From Chitinophaga pinensis (GTDB lineage: Bacteria; Pseudomonadota; Gammaproteobacteria; Burkholderiales; SG8-41): a stretch of 64,000 bases of DNA. Position numbers and translations under genes: made by a program. The notes beneath the pieces are model-generated. The model did no database searches. It was not told the DNA's origin and was given only the letters and a program-made list of their open reading frames with translations. The stretch is from positions 62,001 through 126,000 of the forward strand of contig CALQCM020000005.1 in NCBI GenBank assembly GCA_943329075.2. Direction: 5' to 3'. Of this stretch, positions 47,522 to 54,841 are shown piece after piece (positions within the stretch are counted from its first letter, which is position 1; the number at the start of each line of letters is the position of its first letter).

Positions 47522-49107
47522 TGCTGAAGCATTTCTGGAATTCGCTGAGGCAGGCTCGGGGCTCGCGCAAAGCGGGTTCCAAACGCGTCAGCGTTGACAG
47601 CAACGCCGCGACCGACGCCCGCGTTGAAACCATGCGGCAGGCCGACCTCAGTTTTTCCGCGCAACGTTTTGCAGAAGCGCTGCCGCTCTACGAGAAGCTG
47701 TATGCGGAGAATGCGCAGGATAGCTTCGTGATATTGCGTCTTGGTATGGCCTATGGCGCCAGCGGGCGGTTGGATGAAGCCGAGGAATTTCTCGGGCGCG
47801 CGGCACAAAGTCACCCTGCTTCAGGTGATTTGTTGAACGCGCAGGCGAATGTCGCCTGGTTGCGCGCCCAGTGGCCTCTCGCTGAACAGCGGTTTCGCCG
47901 GGCGCTTGAGGTGGATCCATCGAATGCGACGTTATGGGCAAATTTCGGCTTGTGCCTGCATGATGCGGGCCGCCTGGATGATGCGGCGGTTGCCTTGCGG
48001 CGCGCGATCGGGATTGATCCGCATCATGCGGATGCGCGCGTCAATGCCGCACTTGTTTGCATGGATCTCGGTGATATGGCGGCCGCCGGCGCGCACCTGC
48101 AACGCGCGCTTGAATTGGCACCGGATTTCGCCGAGGCGCATACGTTGCGGGCGCAATTGCTGTTGCAGCGCGAAGACTATGCCGAGGGCTGGCGGGAATA
48201 TGAATGGCGGTTCCGCTGCGGCAGCGGCCGTTCTGGCGAGGAGCATGTGCTACCACGCTGGGATGGCGGCGCGGACGCCGCGCGGACACTGAGGATCTAC
48301 GCTGAACAGGGGTTGGGCGATCAAATCATGTTTGCCTCCTGTTTCGCCGATGTTCTGCAGCGGATGCCGCATTGCGAAGTCGAATGTGATCCGCGACTAG
48401 TTGGACTGTTTGCACGTTCGTTTCCCGCCATGCGTGTGCATGCCGAGGCCACGCAACCTGACCGGCAGTGGGCGGCTGTGCGACCGGACAAGGCGTGCCA
48501 GATGCATTGCGGGAGTCTGCCGCAATTGTTTCGCCGTAGCCGTGCTGATTTTCCGCGACACAGCGGTTATCTAAAGGCGGACCCGGAAAAAATGGCCGAT
48601 TGGAGCGGGCGGCTGTCTGCACTTGGCACGGGGCTCAAGGTCGGGATCGCATGGCGTGGCGGCGTGCCGCGCACGCGCCAGGCGATGCGTTCCATTCCGC
48701 TTGCGCAGTGGCTGCCGCTGTTGAAAAACAATGGTGTTCAATTTGTCAGTCTTCAGCACGGGGCGTGCACGGAAGAATTGAATGCCATCGCCACGGGAAA
48801 CAATATCCGCATTGCGCACTGGCAGCAGGCCGTCGATGATTGCGACGAGAGTGCTGCATTGATTTCTTCGCTCGATGTCGTGATCACGGTTTGCGGTTCG
48901 GTCGTCCATCTGGCGGGCGCACTGGGCAAACCCACCTGGGTGCTGGTCCCGGCTTGTCCGGAGTGGCGTTACCTCGACAGCGGCGGGGAAATGCCGTGGT
49001 ACCCTGCGGTGCGTTTGTTCCGGCAGTCCGTGGCGGGCGCGTGGCAGGGGCCGTTCGCGGATATCATGCAACGACTGGCGACGGCGCAACAGCGCCGGCA
49101 GGACTAA
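47521..49107 (+). CDS. TPR-repeat glycosyltransferase, GT9-like (paralogue 5 of 5)
   Basis: 528 residues from ATG 47521, the shortest paralogue. A basic N-terminus (MLKHFWNSLRQARGSRKAG) precedes TPRs (about 40-240) and the GT9-like domain: YAEQGLGDQIMFASCFADV, GIAWRGGVPRTRQAMRSIPL, CGSVVHLAGALGKPTWVLVP, PWYPAVRLFRQS. In the nucleotide-sugar loop GDE is changed to GDQ, unlike the other four; whether it remains active is unclear. Confidence 0.87.
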   Translation: MLKHFWNSLRQARGSRKAGSKRVSVDSNAATDARVETMRQADLSFSAQRFAEALPLYEKLYAENAQDSFVILRLGMAYGASGRLDEAEEFLGRAAQSHPASGDLLNAQANVAWLRAQWPLAEQRFRRALEVDPSNATLWANFGLCLHDAGRLDDAAVALRRAIGIDPHHADARVNAALVCMDLGDMAAAGAHLQRALELAPDFAEAHTLRAQLLLQREDYAEGWREYEWRFRCGSGRSGEEHVLPRWDGGADAARTLRIYAEQGLGDQIMFASCFADVLQRMPHCEVECDPRLVGLFARSFPAMRVHAEATQPDRQWAAVRPDKACQMHCGSLPQLFRRSRADFPRHSGYLKADPEKMADWSGRLSALGTGLKVGIAWRGGVPRTRQAMRSIPLAQWLPLLKNNGVQFVSLQHGACTEELNAIATGNNIRIAHWQQAVDDCDESAALISSLDVVITVCGSVVHLAGALGKPTWVLVPACPEWRYLDSGGEMPWYPAVRLFRQSVAGAWQGPFADIMQRLATAQQRRQD

Positions 49108-49119
49108 CTGAACTGTGAG

Positions 49120-49914
49120 ATGAAAATGCTGCGAGCCTTGTTAAGGCGACTCTGGAGCGCACAAAACGGCACTGCGCCGAACGATGTCAGGGTTGGCAGC
49201 GCGGCTGACCGCGACGACGGTGCGTCTGCCGATGTCGTCCGTGCGGTGATCAACGGCATGCTGCGCGAACCGCTTTCGCATCCGGCGAATGTCGATTTTG
49301 AAATGGTCGCGCGCTTGAAAGCGGCTTCGGACAGCGCCGACTACATGGTCGCGCACATGATGGCCGCGCGCAATCTGGTGCGCCGCGCCGACCTCCTTGA
49401 TTTTGCGCTGGGCGAGTGTTGTTCGATTGAAGGTCTCATCTTGGAGTTCGGCGTTTTTCGTGGCGAGTCCCTGCGTTTTATGGCGAAGAGGACGCCACAG
49501 GAAGTTCATGGTTTTGATTCTTTCGAGGGCCTGCCCGAGGATTGGACCTATTTTCAGAAACAGGGACGTTTTTCTCTGAACGGACAGGTGCCGGAGTTTC
49601 AGGAAAGCAATATCCGCATTTACAAGGGATGGTTTGAGAACACGCTCCCCGCATTTCTTGCCGAGCATCCGGGCCCCATGCGCCTGATTCATATTGACTG
49701 CGATCTTTATTCATCCGCCCGCACGGTCTTCAATCTGCTCGCGTCGCGCATTGTGAAAGGCACCGTGATCGTATTTGACGAATATCTGAATTACCCGTCG
49801 TGGCGTGAACATGAGTTCAAGGCATTTCAGGAATTCGTATTGGCACATTGCCTGCAATATCGTTACGCCGGCTTTGCATCCTCGCATTCCTCGGTTGCCG
49901 TGGTGATCGTTTAG
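49120..49914 (+). CDS. TylF/MycF-like (macrocin O-methyltransferase family) SAM methyltransferase
   Basis: 264 residues. TylF-family signatures: LILEFGVFRGESLRFMAKR, VHGFDSFEGLPEDWTYF, RLIHIDCDLYSSARTVFNLL and GTVIVFDEYLNYPSWREHEF (Mg2+-binding Asp residues). The family O-methylates deoxysugars of glycans and macrolides. It is the last gene of the glycosylation cluster, 12 bases after paralogue 5, and stands directly upstream of the pilins. Confidence 0.9.
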   Translation: MKMLRALLRRLWSAQNGTAPNDVRVGSAADRDDGASADVVRAVINGMLREPLSHPANVDFEMVARLKAASDSADYMVAHMMAARNLVRRADLLDFALGECCSIEGLILEFGVFRGESLRFMAKRTPQEVHGFDSFEGLPEDWTYFQKQGRFSLNGQVPEFQESNIRIYKGWFENTLPAFLAEHPGPMRLIHIDCDLYSSARTVFNLLASRIVKGTVIVFDEYLNYPSWREHEFKAFQEFVLAHCLQYRYAGFASSHSSVAVVIV

Positions 49915-50129
49915 GGGAGAAAGTCGGCGCCGAAACGGTGGCCAGACCTGACGTTTTTCGGCAGTTCCTGCCGTTTCCACGACCGGATTGTTGTACCGCG
50001 TCGCAGCAAATCTCCTTTCGTTTTTCCGTATTGTGAAAAAACAGCGGATTCCCCGCGAATTTAGCGTCTGGCGGGCGGTGAAGCGGGTTGTCGGCGCTTC
50101 GTTGGCTCCTGTGGCCAAATCATGGCGGA

Positions 50130-50145
50130 TGGCATGAGATTTGCT
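50130..50145 (+). promoter_or_regulatory. Sigma-54 (RpoN) promoter of the first pilin gene
   Basis: TGGCATG-N4-TTGCT matches the -24/-12 consensus (TGGCACR-N4-TTGCW) with one change. The predicted start near 50156 lies about 60 bases before the pilin ATG. pilA genes are typically PilSR/RpoN-controlled. The rest of the 300-base gap 49915-50214 holds no gene that I can see. Confidence 0.8.
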
Positions 50146-50214
50146 GAATCTCCTCAGTGCAGGCTCAAAAACCGGTTTTGATGCTTGTGCTTGTTTATCC
50201 TTAAGGAGATCTTC

Positions 50215-50634
50215 ATGAAGCGTATCCAACGGGGTTTTACCCTGATTGAATTGATGATCGTGGTGGCGATCATCGGCATTCTGGCAGCGGTTGCGTTGCC
50301 GGCATACCAGGACTACACCATCCGTGCCCGGGTTTCGGAACTGGTGCTGGCAGCGAGCGGATTCAAAACGACCATTGCAGAAAAAGCGACGACCGATGCG
50401 ACCCTCGGCAGCGCCGGTCTTGGTTTGACCGTCACGACGGCAGGCCGTATTTCGGGCGGTTCAGTGACTGACACGGGCGTGATCACGATCAGTGGCAACT
50501 CGACGTCAGTTGGCACCACCGTGAACGTCGTGCTGACCCCGTCGCTGGGCGGCGGTCGTGTGGCGTGGGCTTGCAGCACCGGCTCGGGCAACTCGGTGCA
50601 GTGGAAATACGTGCCTGCAGAATGCCGTCACTAA
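50215..50634 (+). CDS. Type IV pilin, PilA-like (pilin 1)
   Basis: 139 residues from ATG 50215, ribosome site AAGGAGA. A short basic leader MKRIQRG is cut before Phe ([21 protein letters not shown], with Glu5), giving the usual N-methylated hydrophobic helix. The globular part is rich in Ser, Thr and Gly (positions about 60-115), a good setting for O-glycans, and a C-terminal Cys pair (ACSTGSG...AECRH) would close the D-region loop. It lies downstream of the glycosyltransferase cluster and behind a sigma-54 promoter. Confidence 0.95.
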   Translation: MKRIQRGFTLIELMIVVAIIGILAAVALPAYQDYTIRARVSELVLAASGFKTTIAEKATTDATLGSAGLGLTVTTAGRISGGSVTDTGVITISGNSTSVGTTVNVVLTPSLGGGRVAWACSTGSGNSVQWKYVPAECRH

Positions 50635-50668
50635 TATCTCGTTGGCTATGGTTGTAGAAGCGATTCTG

Positions 50669-50700
50669 GAAAACCCCTCGTTCGAGGGGTTTTCTTTTTA
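50669..50700 (+). terminator. Intrinsic terminator after pilin 1
   Basis: GAAAACCCCTC (50669-50679) pairs with GAGGGGTTTTC (50684-50694) around GTTC, followed by five T. It separates the two pilins, so pilin 2 is probably expressed separately or by read-through. Confidence 0.85.
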
Positions 50701-50778
50701 AGACGATTTAAATCGCAGTAATAAGCGACGGCGGGTGTGAGGAAGGCTTCAGATTCAGCCACTGTTGGAGGGGCAACA

Positions 50779-51198
50779 ATGAGTCGTTTTGCCAGAGGTT
50801 TTACATTAATCGAATTGATGATTGTCGTCGCAATCATCGGTATTCTTGCGTCAATCGCGACCACCTCCTATTCGCAATACACCATACGTGCGCGGGTCAG
50901 CGAACTGCTGGTTGCAGCATCTTCCTACAAAATCTCGATTGCCGAGAAATGGCAGCAGGACAATACCCTCGCAAGTTCGGGGGCCGGGCTGACGGTGGTC
51001 ACCACGGGTAGGATTTCCGGCGGCTCGATTTCCGATACCGGCATCATCAATGTTCAGGGATCCAGCGCTTCGGTCGGTACGGCCGTGAATGTCGTGTTGA
51101 CGCCGGTGGCATCTACCGCATCGATCGGCTGGTTATGCAGCACTGGTAGCGGCAATGCCAGCATGTGGGCCTATGTTCCGGCCGAATGCAGGCATTGA
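50779..51198 (+). CDS. Type IV pilin, PilA-like (pilin 2)
   Basis: 139 residues from ATG 50779 (GGAGGGG 6 bases before). Paralogue of pilin 1: [52 protein letters not shown] and the same C-terminal disulfide loop ending YVPAECRH. The helix after residue 20 differs (ASIATTSYSQY against [11 protein letters not shown]), losing the Pro22 typical of major pilins. No sigma-54 site precedes it. It could be an alternative or minor pilin. Confidence 0.93.
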   Translation: MSRFARGFTLIELMIVVAIIGILASIATTSYSQYTIRARVSELLVAASSYKISIAEKWQQDNTLASSGAGLTVVTTGRISGGSISDTGIINVQGSSASVGTAVNVVLTPVASTASIGWLCSTGSGNASMWAYVPAECRH

Positions 51199-51223
51199 TC
51201 GCGGCGGTCTGCTGACGCGCCGA

Positions 51224-52513
51224 TCAGTGTCGTATGCCGGGTGAATTGATTTTTTCACCCTTGTTCAGTTCTGCCAGTGCCATTTCAATATCGCCGTACT
51301 CTTTTGCATCGGGCGGCAGATCGTTGGCGCGAACAGAGACGTTGCACCACTGAAACCTTTTCCGGATGTCCCAGATGTCGCCGCGGCTGGTGCGCCATGT
51401 CGGGAAGTGTGCAATCGTGCCGCGCGATTCCACCAGATACTGGCCGCGCGCCCATTTGAAGGCTTGCCGTTCCCTGGTATGGCAATCGATGCAGGCCATG
51501 TTGAGCTGACCGAGTTTGCGTTGCATCAGCGCGCGTCCCGAGGCAGCCGCCTTGCGCGCACCGGCATTCGTCAGGTCGGGCTGGATGGTCTCCCCGTTGG
51601 CCAGGTTGTGCAGGTAGATCGACAGCGCGATATTGTCCGCGCCCTGCATCGGAAACTCGTCACCGGTCGTCGCCCGCGCATGACGCGTAATGAATTCTTC
51701 GACGCCGAGCACCCGGTTCAGGCGCGCTTCGAAGCGCGGCATTCGTGCCGCCCAGGTCTTTAGTGAGTTTTCGGGATTGGCGTGGCAGGCCGCGCAGGAT
51801 TTTCCGCCCGCACTTGTGCGCGCGAACAAATCCCTGCCTCGATCCAGTGAAAACAAGGCAGGATTTTCAGTCGGGTCAAGATTGTCGCGGGTTTCTTTCG
51901 GCGGCGTTCTGGTATCCGGGTTTTCCTGCGGGTCGTTGAAGCTGTGTGCCGTCTTCAGCGTCTTGAGAAAAGCCACGACATCGCGGATTTCGGCGACGTT
52001 GAACAGACGGTGCGCGCCCCACGGCGGCATGATCGAATTCGCGTTATAGGTGCGCGGGTCATATACATAGTTGAACAGCCAGTCGTCACTGCGTTTGGCG
52101 CCGACCGTTGAAAGATCCGGACCGACGTTGCCCGGTTGCGGGGGCGTATCTTTGCCCATGACGTGACAGGCGACACAGCTGCCGCCGCGCGTGCGATCGA
52201 AGGCCAGTTGCCGGCCCTTGGCCGCATCGCCCTCGACGGGAACGCTCATGCTGATGGCGCCGTTTGCCGGAGGCGTGGACACGGCCGCAAGCGTGCTGAA
52301 TGCAGCCCAGTCAGTCTGCGGCCAGCTTGACCCTTGGGAGTCGACTTTTTGCCGTTGCCACAACACCGGCGCGGCGGAGCGCGCAAGCTCCAGCGGCGCG
52401 GCCTGTTTCGTGCGAGGCATTTTTTCGCGGTCCGCGCCACCGGCGGAAAACGATACCAGTGTCGTCAGCGCCAGCGCGAGGCTGATGCCGGCCGTCTGCA
52501 CCCTGTAACGCAT
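51224..52513 (-). CDS. SoxX-SoxA fusion, thiosulfate-oxidising c-type cytochrome
   Basis: 429 residues from ATG 52513. A signal peptide (LALALTTLVSFSAGGA) precedes a SoxX-like half (to about 205) with heme site CVACH and Met ligand in NSIMPPWG. A SoxA-like half follows, with heme sites CAACH and CIDCH and a C-terminal RKRFQWCNVSVRA, whose Cys corresponds to the SoxA heme-ligand/active-site persulfide Cys. SoxXA joins thiosulfate to SoxY in the periplasm; normally the two subunits are separate. It is 6 bases after soxZ. SoxB and SoxCD are not in the window. Confidence 0.9.
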   Translation of the reverse strand: MRYRVQTAGISLALALTTLVSFSAGGADREKMPRTKQAAPLELARSAAPVLWQRQKVDSQGSSWPQTDWAAFSTLAAVSTPPANGAISMSVPVEGDAAKGRQLAFDRTRGGSCVACHVMGKDTPPQPGNVGPDLSTVGAKRSDDWLFNYVYDPRTYNANSIMPPWGAHRLFNVAEIRDVVAFLKTLKTAHSFNDPQENPDTRTPPKETRDNLDPTENPALFSLDRGRDLFARTSAGGKSCAACHANPENSLKTWAARMPRFEARLNRVLGVEEFITRHARATTGDEFPMQGADNIALSIYLHNLANGETIQPDLTNAGARKAAASGRALMQRKLGQLNMACIDCHTRERQAFKWARGQYLVESRGTIAHFPTWRTSRGDIWDIRKRFQWCNVSVRANDLPPDAKEYGDIEMALAELNKGEKINSPGIRH

Positions 52514-52537
52514 TGAATTCCCCGGGCTCACGCCGCG

Positions 52538-52852
52538 TTACGCCGCAACCGTGGTGTCTATGCTGCTTTTGTCGCCGGTGGTATCGGTCCAGCTGATGGT
52601 GACTTTATCGCCGGCCTTGGCACCCTTGACACGAAAACCGAGGAAGGGATTGCGCGCAATCGACTGGCTCCACTGGATATCGAGCACGGTTTTGCCGTTG
52701 TGCGTCGCGATCACGCTTTGAATGAAATGCACCGGCACCAGTTCGCTTTTTTCGTTTTTGCGCTGACCGGTCTCCATCGGATGGCTCATCAGGACTTTAA
52801 CGTCCGCCGCATCGCCTTCCATCTTGGCGCGGATTTTCATCGGTTCTGCCAT
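52538..52852 (-). CDS. soxZ: Sulfur-carrier partner SoxZ
   Basis: 104 residues, standard length. Starts MAEPMKIRAKMEGD; KVLMSHPMETGQRK and NPFLGFRVKGAKAGD are SoxZ hallmarks. It has no signal peptide of its own and is exported bound to SoxY by the Tat route in known systems. It lies between soxY (42 bases) and the soxXA fusion. Confidence 0.96.
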   Translation of the reverse strand: MAEPMKIRAKMEGDAADVKVLMSHPMETGQRKNEKSELVPVHFIQSVIATHNGKTVLDIQWSQSIARNPFLGFRVKGAKAGDKVTISWTDTTGDKSSIDTTVAA

Positions 52853-52894
52853 AACAATGTCCTTACGTGAAATCGGTCAGACGGGTTGCATCAA

Positions 52895-53356
52895 TCAGCC
52901 GCCGCAGCCGCCGATGGTGACTTTGATTTCTTTGGCCGCGGTAAAAAATTTTCCGTCGGCTTTGATCAAGGCGATGACATTCGACGTCTGGCCCATTTTC
53001 AGCCGCGTTGAGATATAGCTCTCCGCACCGTTGGAAAATTCGAATGTGCAGCTCAGCGGAAACGGATTTTTATCGACCACGATCGAAATGCTCTGCGTGT
53101 TTGGTATCTTGCTCGTCACGGTCACCGGCACCTGCGCGCCGTTTTCGGCGATCTCCGGCGCCGTGATCTGGATTTCGCGGCTCACTGTTGCGCCCGATAC
53201 CCCCAGCGTTTTCAAGGCTTCGGCAGTCGTCTTCGATTCGAAGCCGGTTTTGTTCCAGACGGCGGCGATCGCGCTGCGCATGCCAAGCAAACCGGCGGCG
53301 GCCAGCGCTGACGACGCCATCAAAAATTTAACCATCGACCTACGCAATGTATTCAT
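52895..53356 (-). CDS. soxY: Sulfur substrate carrier SoxY
   Basis: 153 residues. N-terminal MNTLRRSMVKFLMASSALAA is a Tat-like leader (RRSMVKF). The C-terminus ends KVTIGGCGG, the swinging arm whose Cys carries the sulfur substrate during thiosulfate oxidation. First gene of soxY-soxZ-soxXA on the minus strand, and before the island inserted it lay just downstream of moaC. Confidence 0.96.
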   Translation of the reverse strand: MNTLRRSMVKFLMASSALAAAGLLGMRSAIAAVWNKTGFESKTTAEALKTLGVSGATVSREIQITAPEIAENGAQVPVTVTSKIPNTQSISIVVDKNPFPLSCTFEFSNGAESYISTRLKMGQTSNVIALIKADGKFFTAAKEIKVTIGGCGG

Positions 53357-53510
53357 GGAGGATTTCGCGCAAATGTGCAGTGAGTGACGGGAGGGCGGGA
53401 TTTTATGCGAAAACAGGGCTGCATCGCGAATACGGATTGGTTCGATGGAAATAACCGCTGGTTACAACCGGCGGCGCCGAATCCGCGGCGCGGTGCGCAA
53501 AAGGCCCTGT

Positions 53511-53648
53511 TCAGACCTTGCCGGAGCGCAGCCAATGACCTGATTTCCCGCCTTTTTTCTCGACCAGCTCAATGTCGAGCAGACGCATGCCACGATCGAC
53601 CGCTTTACACATGTCGTAAATGGTCAGCAGGCCGGCGGATACCGCGGT
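53511..53648 (-). pseudogene. Remnant 3' end of the original moaC gene (left attachment copy)
   Basis: This holds the last 45 or so codons of moaC without the front part. It ends GHWLRSGKV-stop (stop complement 53511-53513), while the intact gene at the other end of the island ends GHWLRGK-stop. It is the displaced host 3' end left behind when the element integrated. Confidence 0.88.
53528..53648. repeat. Left attachment-site direct repeat (121 bp)
   Basis: Matches 60901-61021 over 121 bases with a single mismatch (T at 53640, A at 61013). It lies within the moaC coding sequence. The matching pair brackets the integrase-bearing island. Confidence 0.95.
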
Positions 53649-54180
53649 ATTACACATTTAAAAACAACGAGTATTAGTTACAAAAAATTCAACGAACCTT
53701 TTTCTGTGGTTGAAATTACTGCATGATTAGGCCAGAGTTAGGCCAGAGATACGTTAGCACATTGCTATGGATGTATGCTGTCCCGTATCGCTATAACCAA
53801 TAACGTTTGACCCACCGGTGGGGTATACACCCCGTCAAAAGAAGCCCGTAGCGCAAGGGTTTGACAGTCTGATCCATACAATCAGACGTCTACATTTAGA
53901 CCCCACCCACCCGGTACCACCCAATTTCTGATCTAGGAGGCTATGGGGTCGCCTAAATATTTCTATAGTACTTTTCGGCTTCGCCTTTCCGCCCGATCGG
54001 TAGGGGCGCTGGAACTGGTAAAGGGTGAGAGTGCCCCGGATTAGACAGTCCGAACAGGGTTAAGCCCGGCTGACTGCTCTGCTTAGGCGATCCGTTTGAA
54101 AGCGCCCTATGCGTAGAAGGTATGTGAAAGACTGGTTCTGCAACGTGGACAGTGGAACTATTTACATATTGTTGCGTTAT
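53649..54180. other. Non-coding left arm of the island with nested palindromes
   Basis: No believable gene. At 53806-53839 TTTGAC and GTCAAA enclose the palindrome CCACCGGTGG and a GGGGT/ACCCC hairpin. At 53867-53887 GTCTGAT and ATCAGAC form a seven-pair hairpin. These could be recombinase accessory sites or an RNA. An antisense frame at 53953-54225 lacks coding character. Confidence 0.45.
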
Positions 54181-54322
54181 TGCGTATTCCGGTGATCGTG
54201 ACCGGTGATTCCGGGCCAAGCCCAAAATCGGTCACGATCAAACGGAATGGCCGGTCACGATCAAACGGAATCGTCGGTCACGTTCCTCCGGAATTCGCGG
54301 TCACGATGGTCCGGAATACGCA
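54181..54322. mobile_element. 142-bp MITE-like element, probably IS21-derived
   Basis: The ends are a perfect 12-bp inverted repeat, TGCGTATTCCGG (54181-54192) and its complement (54311-54322), flanked by the direct repeat GTTAT (54176-54180 and 54323-54327), a 5-bp target duplication. The interior holds several copies of CGGTCACGATC ending near GGAAT, in both orientations, like the repeated transposase-binding sites at IS21-family ends. No transposase gene is present. Confidence 0.8.
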
Positions 54323-54607
54323 GTTATGACAAAAGGATGGCAGAGTTGATCAAAGGCAAAGCGGTATGGGAAACGAGCACAACTGAACCAAAGGGAGTCT
54401 GATTACGTTGAAGAAAGTAGCTGGGTGCGGTGACCCGGATTCGCAGATTGAACCTGTCAGTGCGGGTGTACGGCGTGGTTTTAAGTGTGCTTAGGTGTTG
54501 TGTTCCATTAAGCCCCTTTAGCGAATAGTGATTGACAAGGGGGGGGGGGCACACTAATCAACGCAACTCAAAAATTCGGCTAACCAGTGTCAATAGGAGG
54601 TATCACA
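54323..54607 (+). promoter_or_regulatory. Upstream region of the graspetide precursor
   Basis: No gene is supported. The region contains the promoter with a G tract described separately and ends in the ribosome site AGGAGG (54595-54600), 7 bases before the precursor ATG. Confidence 0.5.
54532..54560 (+). promoter_or_regulatory. Promoter with perfect -35 box and an 11-G tract in the spacer
   Basis: TTGACA (54532-54537) is followed by an uninterrupted run of 11 G (54539-54549). The -10 candidates are poor at the present length: ACTAAT (54553-54558, 15-base spacer) and TAATCA (54555-54560, 17-base spacer). Changes in the G run would change the spacer, as in the phase-variable porA promoter of Neisseria. 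Confidence 0.5.
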
Positions 54608-54790
54608 ATGGTATCAGTGCAGTCACTCTCAAAGACTCCGCAGAAAATTATGTTGCCGAGCACCGATTATTCACCCGCTGATCAAGCGCGTTTTAAGGGC
54701 GGCGAGGCCGACGTTCTTTCCATTACTTGGAATGGAACTCAGACTTACGCCCCCAATGGTCGCCCCTCAGATAGTGATCATGATAATTAA
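54608..54790 (+). CDS. Graspetide (microviridin/marinostatin-like) precursor peptide candidate
   Basis: 60 residues from ATG 54608, with AGGAGG 7 bases before it; the longer GTG frame at 54587 would bury this site. The C-terminus reads TQTYAPNGRPSDSDHDN: hydroxyl acceptors Thr44, Thr46, Ser54 and Ser56 precede or alternate with Asp55, Asp57 and Asp59. RPSDSD echoes the T-x-[KR]-x-P-S-D-x-[DE] core of microviridins and marinostatin, whose side chains are joined by ester bonds. The microviridin PFFARFL leader helix is absent, so this would be an atypical leader. A strong terminator and then an ATP-grasp gene follow directly. The precursor role is inferred from core, size and position. Confidence 0.72.
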   Translation: MVSVQSLSKTPQKIMLPSTDYSPADQARFKGGEADVLSITWNGTQTYAPNGRPSDSDHDN

Positions 54791-54815
54791 ATTCATCTAG
54801 GTTCTATCTAATATT

Positions 54816-54841
54816 AAGCCGACTTCGTGTCGGCTTTTTTT
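54816..54841 (+). terminator. Intrinsic terminator/attenuator between precursor and ATP-grasp genes
   Basis: AAGCCGAC (54816-54823) pairs perfectly with GTCGGCTT (54829-54836) around TTCGT, followed by seven T (54835-54841). The next base begins the ATG of the ligase gene, so full read-through is needed to express ligase and transporter. Confidence 0.88.

Noticed and set aside
53953-54225. Minus-strand frame of 90 codons in the island's left arm
   Set aside because: No ribosome site, Pro/Ser-rich random composition, and it runs into the MITE end.
54181-54322. Complete IS21 insertion sequence
   Set aside because: Only the ends and binding-site repeats are present; there is no room for istAB.
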